Shown in pieces: positions 5,431 to 8,194 of a stretch of 8,194 nucleotides of DNA. Each line of letters begins with the position of its first letter. The stretch's first letter is position 1. The notes under the pieces were generated by a model. It saw only the letters and a list, made by a program, of their open reading frames with translations. It searched no databases and was not told the origin of the DNA. The position numbers and the translations under genes are program-made. Location of the stretch: contig JAIOTF010000005.1 of assembly GCA_021107195.1 (NCBI GenBank), positions 1-8,194 of the forward strand. Direction: 5' to 3'. The DNA comes from Anaerolineaceae bacterium (GTDB taxonomy: Bacteria > Chloroflexota > Anaerolineae > Anaerolineales > Anaerolineaceae).

Positions 5431-7140
5431 TCAGGAAATCTTTGTGAAGAGCTTGTCGAGGGTTTCTTCCATCAGCTCAATTGATTCGCGCAGGATGGAA
5501 GTATCGAAGGCCAGCCGGGCGCCGGCCGCCTCGAAGAGCTGCGGCAGGGGGCGGGTGCCGCCCAGCGAGAGGGCTTTGCGGTAATCGCCCACAGCCTGTT
5601 TGGGGTCAGTAAGGGAATTGCGCCAGACCTGCACCGCCCCTAACTGCGCCAGGCCATATTCAACATAGTAGAAAGGCATTCCATGAATATGCCCCTTGCG
5701 ATGCCAGCCAGTCACTTTTTCGTCTTCCAGCCCGCTCCAGTCTTCACCGGGCATGAAACGGTTCCACAGCCGTCCCCAGGTGGTATCACATTGATCCGGG
5801 TCGGCAGCCAGCCCGGGATTCTCATAGACCCAGTGCTGGAAGCCATCCACCACGGCCATGTAAGGCCAGAAGAGGATGCTGTATTCAAGGTTCTCGATGA
5901 AGGCCCGTGCGGCTTCTTCTTCAGTGTAGAACCCGCCATGTTCCGTGGTCAAATAAGGCATGGTGAGGAATTCCATGCTCATCGAAGCCACTTCAGCAAA
6001 TTCCATCGGCGGCTCCATCTGGGCAAGGTAGGGCAGATGGGCCGATTCAAAGACGTGGAAGGAATGGCCGCCCTCGTGCAGCAAGGTCTGCACGTTATCA
6101 TGAATGCCCACGGCGTTGGTGAAAATGAAAGGGCGTCCAGCCAGGGCAAAGTCGGTGCAATACCCGCCGGGGGCCTTGTTTTTGCGGTTGTCGAGGTCGA
6201 GCAATTCTTCCTCAATCATGATATCGAAATAGCCGCCCAACTGCGGATCAACCTGATGGAAAATAGCCGAGGTTTTACTCCTCAATTCTTCGATGGTCTT
6301 GAAGGGACGCAGCGGCGGACGGCCGGAGGTGTCAGCATAGCGATCCCAGGGGCGCAGGCTTTCGATGCCCAATTTTTGGCAGTAACGGGCATAGATACGG
6401 TTGGCGGCAGGCACGACCATTTCTTCAATAGCATCCCCAAAGCGTTTGCTGTCGTCAGGGGTGTAATCAAAGCGCTTCAGGAACTTCCAGCGGTAATCGC
6501 GGTAATTCTCAAATCCGGCATTGGCGGCAATCTGCAGGCGCAATTTGAGCAGCTTCTGCCAATTCTCATTGATCGCCTGGCGGTCCTGCAAACGGCGCTT
6601 CATTTCCAGCTCCCAGGCTTGTTTACGCACAACTCGATCGGGATCCTGGTAGTGGAGGGTCAGCGATTCAACCGTGACTTCCTCACCCCGCCATTCCACC
6701 GTCTGGGCGCCGATGATCTTGTCATACTGGTTATCCAGCTTATGCTCTTCGGCCAGCAGGGGCAGGTTTTCCTCGCGGAACAGTTCGTGGTCGGCGCACA
6801 TATTACGCAGTTGTACGGCGAAGTTTTCCGGCTCAAGGCCGCTGTCCAGCAGACGGTCTTTGAGCTTTTGATCGGCAGCCATCAACTGCGGATAAATATG
6901 ATCCATGAAATCATGCAAGCGCTGTTCGATTTCCTTGTCGGCGGTGTTGCCGGTAACGGCCACGTAAATGCGGTTATACAATTCGCTGGCGTGTTTGCTG
7001 ATCAGCGACCAGTCCTGCATCCATTGTTCCAGAGTCTCTGCCGATAAGGGACGTTCGAGCAATTCCTGATAAAAAGGGTTAAACTGTTCCCAATTCCAGG
7101 TCATCAATTCATCCAGTTGCAAGGGTAAACGTTCAAACAT
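5431..7140 (-). CDS. M3-family oligoendopeptidase (PepF-like zinc metallopeptidase)
   Basis: A 569-residue cytoplasmic zinc peptidase that would cut short peptides. The catalytic motif is HEGGH at 355-359 in VQTLLHEGGHSFHVFES, with two zinc histidines and the general-base E356. The third zinc ligand is probably E383 in FAEVASMSMEF, 28 residues on as expected for this gluzincin fold. A substrate-binding His/Tyr segment GHIHGMPFYYVEYGLAQLGA lies at 483-502. The N-terminal 200 residues are a helical region with charged heptad-like stretches, and GGYCTDFALAGRPFIFTNAV precedes the active site, both typical of M3 enzymes. Length is close to the usual 560-600. The ATG at 7138-7140 is preceded by AAGGAG with a 10-base spacer. 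The frame is open 47 codons further upstream, but that extension is non-family-like and lacks such a site. No signal peptide is present. Confidence 0.93.
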   Translation of the reverse strand: MFERLPLQLDELMTWNWEQFNPFYQELLERPLSAETLEQWMQDWSLISKHASELYNRIYVAVTGNTADKEIEQRLHDFMDHIYPQLMAADQKLKDRLLDSGLEPENFAVQLRNMCADHELFREENLPLLAEEHKLDNQYDKIIGAQTVEWRGEEVTVESLTLHYQDPDRVVRKQAWELEMKRRLQDRQAINENWQKLLKLRLQIAANAGFENYRDYRWKFLKRFDYTPDDSKRFGDAIEEMVVPAANRIYARYCQKLGIESLRPWDRYADTSGRPPLRPFKTIEELRSKTSAIFHQVDPQLGGYFDIMIEEELLDLDNRKNKAPGGYCTDFALAGRPFIFTNAVGIHDNVQTLLHEGGHSFHVFESAHLPYLAQMEPPMEFAEVASMSMEFLTMPYLTTEHGGFYTEEEAARAFIENLEYSILFWPYMAVVDGFQHWVYENPGLAADPDQCDTTWGRLWNRFMPGEDWSGLEDEKVTGWHRKGHIHGMPFYYVEYGLAQLGAVQVWRNSLTDPKQAVGDYRKALSLGGTRPLPQLFEAAGARLAFDTSILRESIELMEETLDKLFTKIS

Positions 7141-7158
7141 GATCAGATTTCTCCTTTT

Positions 7159-7186
7159 ATTGTGTACAATCGCAGGCTGAGCCTGC
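7159..7186 (-). promoter_or_regulatory. Pair of short inverted repeats before the M3 peptidase gene
   Basis: Two palindromes lie directly upstream of the peptidase ribosome-binding site. One is ATTGT-GT-ACAAT (7159-7170), the other GCAGGCT-G-AGCCTGC (7172-7186). They are separated by one base and sit about 20-45 bp before the ATG, where an operator or 5' leader hairpin would act. A TATGAT on the minus strand (7208-7213) could be a -10 box upstream of them, but no good -35 accompanies it. The rest of the 211-bp gap between gatA and the peptidase gene shows nothing further apart from the gatA terminator. Confidence 0.35.
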
Positions 7187-7316
7187 ACGTGCCCTTGTGA
7201 GGTCGATATCATACCCGAATGGGTAAGCCGAAGGGGGGCTCGCGTCCGTGTGCTCTTCGATCCCCAAAGGGACAGGTGCAAGCTCAGGGCTCGGCTTGTT
7301 CAAGGTGCGTCATGAC

Positions 7317-7342
7317 AAAATCCCAGCCATCATTGCCGGGAT
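7317..7342 (-). terminator. Rho-independent-like terminator of gatA
   Basis: On the minus strand, ATCCCGGC (7342-7335) pairs with GCTGGGAT (7327-7320) through eight pairs, one of them G-U, around a seven-base loop. It is followed at once by a short T-run (TTTTG, 7320-7316). It begins 9 bases after the gatA stop. Position, stem and T-run agree, so gatA and the peptidase gene are probably separate transcription units. Confidence 0.65.
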
Positions 7343-7351
7343 CCTGCGAAA

Positions 7352-8194
7352 TCAGTTCAAATCAGGCTTGCGCAAATGCCAATCGGTCACTTGCTGGTAA
7401 ACATGGGCAGTGCGCAGGAGAGTTTCCTCGCCAAAATGCGGCCCCATCAATTGCATGCCAATGGGCAATCCCTGCGAGTCAAACCCGACTGGTAAAGCAA
7501 GTCCGGGCACGCCCGCCAGGTTGGCCGGCAGTGAGAAAATATCCTGCAAATACATTTCCAGCGGGTCGCCGCTGTGCTCGCCCAGGCGGAAAGCTGTGGT
7601 CGGTGCTACCGGTGCAGCAATGACATCTACAGATTCAAATGCGTTCACAAAATCCTGCTGGATGAGGGTGCGTACTTTTTGGGCCTTGCCGTAATAGGCA
7701 TCGTAGTAGCCCGCAGAGAGCGCATAGGTGCCAAGCATGATACGCCGTTTGACTTCAGGCCCAAAACCAGCGCCACGGGTGTTATTGAACATGTCGATCA
7801 GGCTATCAGCGGGAACCCGCAGGCCATAGCGCACGCCATCAAAGCGGGCCAGGTTGGCCGAGGCTTCTGCGGGTGCGATCAGGTAATAAACCGGCAGTGC
7901 ATATTCGGTATGCGGCAAGCTGATTGGGTACACTTCTGCTCCCAACCGTTCCATCTCGGTAATCGCCTGACGGACGGCCTGCTCTACCTCTGGCTGGATG
8001 CCAGTGATGAAATATTCTTTGGGAACACCTACCCGTAATCCGTGCAGGTCTGCTTCCGACGGCAGCGCAAAGGATGGCACCGGCAGATCATGCGAGGTGG
8101 AATCCTTGGGGTCGTGTCCGGCCATGCACTGCAAGAGAAGGGCAACGTCTTCAGCGGTGCGAGCCAGCGCACCAACAGAATCGAGGGAGGAACC
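7352..8194 (-). CDS. gatA: Glutamyl-tRNA(Gln) amidotransferase subunit A, 3' part
   Basis: The last 280 residues of GatA; the gene continues beyond the right edge. GatA is the amidase subunit of the GatCAB complex. It releases ammonia from glutamine so that GatB can convert mischarged Glu-tRNA(Gln) (and often Asp-tRNA(Asn)) into the correct aminoacyl-tRNA. The visible part begins with GSSLDSVGALARTAEDVALL then LQCMAGHDPKDSTS, the highly conserved GatA segment just after the catalytic region. It continues with LRVGVPKEYF, the RFDGVRYG stretch, NNTRGAGFGPEVKRRIMLGT then YALSAGYYDAYYGKAQ, DVIAAPVAPTTAF and the C-terminal SLPANLAGVPGLALPVGFDS. All are GatA-specific. The Lys-Ser-Ser triad lies outside the window. 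The C-terminus looks complete and ends at a TGA (7352-7354) just before a terminator. Presence of GatA suggests the organism uses the indirect route to glutaminyl- or asparaginyl-tRNA. Confidence 0.97.
   Translation of the reverse strand, partial: GSSLDSVGALARTAEDVALLLQCMAGHDPKDSTSHDLPVPSFALPSEADLHGLRVGVPKEYFITGIQPEVEQAVRQAITEMERLGAEVYPISLPHTEYALPVYYLIAPAEASANLARFDGVRYGLRVPADSLIDMFNNTRGAGFGPEVKRRIMLGTYALSAGYYDAYYGKAQKVRTLIQQDFVNAFESVDVIAAPVAPTTAFRLGEHSGDPLEMYLQDIFSLPANLAGVPGLALPVGFDSQGLPIGMQLMGPHFGEETLLRTAHVYQQVTDWHLRKPDLN

Noticed and set aside
5683..7047. Long plus-strand open frame of 454 codons opposite the M3 peptidase gene
   Set aside because: It is antisense to a protein with an intact HEGGH active site and family-wide similarity; its translation shows no domain and reflects codon bias of the real gene.
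7141..7281. 47-codon N-terminal extension of the M3 peptidase
   Set aside because: It runs through the palindromes and the AAGGAG ribosome site and its residues do not resemble M3 proteins.
1..8194. CRISPR array, transposase, tRNA or rRNA genes
   Set aside because: I found no regularly spaced repeats, no transposase motifs and no cloverleaf or rRNA sequence in the window.

Overview
The window looks like an ordinary chromosomal piece of a Gram-negative-type environmental bacterium, most likely a Chloroflexota (Anaerolineae-like) genome. I infer this from the style of the proteins: a WD40 remnant, a small DUF6504-like protein beside an aminotransferase, an M3 oligoendopeptidase next to gatA, and a nucleotidyltransferase with a PMAGWGTR loop. 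No rRNA or other marker gene is present, so the assignment is tentative.

Layout. Positions 1-183 hold no gene but carry two inverted repeats (11-45 and 61-128). Next, on the minus strand, is the tail of a WD40-repeat gene (184-396) whose upstream part is missing. A plus-strand gene (587-1162) encodes a 191-residue protein with a helical-repeat-like middle and a C-terminal four-cysteine zinc ribbon. It is followed by a palindromic hairpin (1182-1216). A toxin-antitoxin pair comes next (Phd/YefM-type antitoxin 1346-1603; VapC/FitB-type PIN-domain ribonuclease toxin 1600-2019). It has a clear promoter (1283-1311) with a 10-bp palindrome right after the -10 box, and a second, longer hairpin follows it (2034-2084) that shares core sequence with the first.

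From 2099 to the right edge everything is on the minus strand. Read in the direction of transcription, the order is: gatA (3' part, entering from the right edge), a Rho-independent-like terminator, an M3-family metallopeptidase, a sugar-1-phosphate nucleotidyltransferase with a beta-helix C-terminus, a 72-residue DUF6504-like protein, a class I/II PLP aminotransferase, and an uncharacterised 212-residue protein. The last four genes are close together (gaps of 38, 55 and 18 bp between them) and could be co-transcribed. They do not form an obvious single pathway: they cover nucleotide-sugar supply, amino-acid transamination and unknowns.

The part left of about 2750 looks like a small accessory patch (gene remnant, toxin-antitoxin module, palindromes, lower GC by eye). 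The part to the right looks like stable housekeeping sequence. I found no CRISPR array, transposase, tRNA or rRNA, and no convincing new multi-gene system. The best leads are the related palindromes that bracket the toxin-antitoxin pair, the antitoxin promoter/operator, and the uncharacterised protein at 2099-2737.
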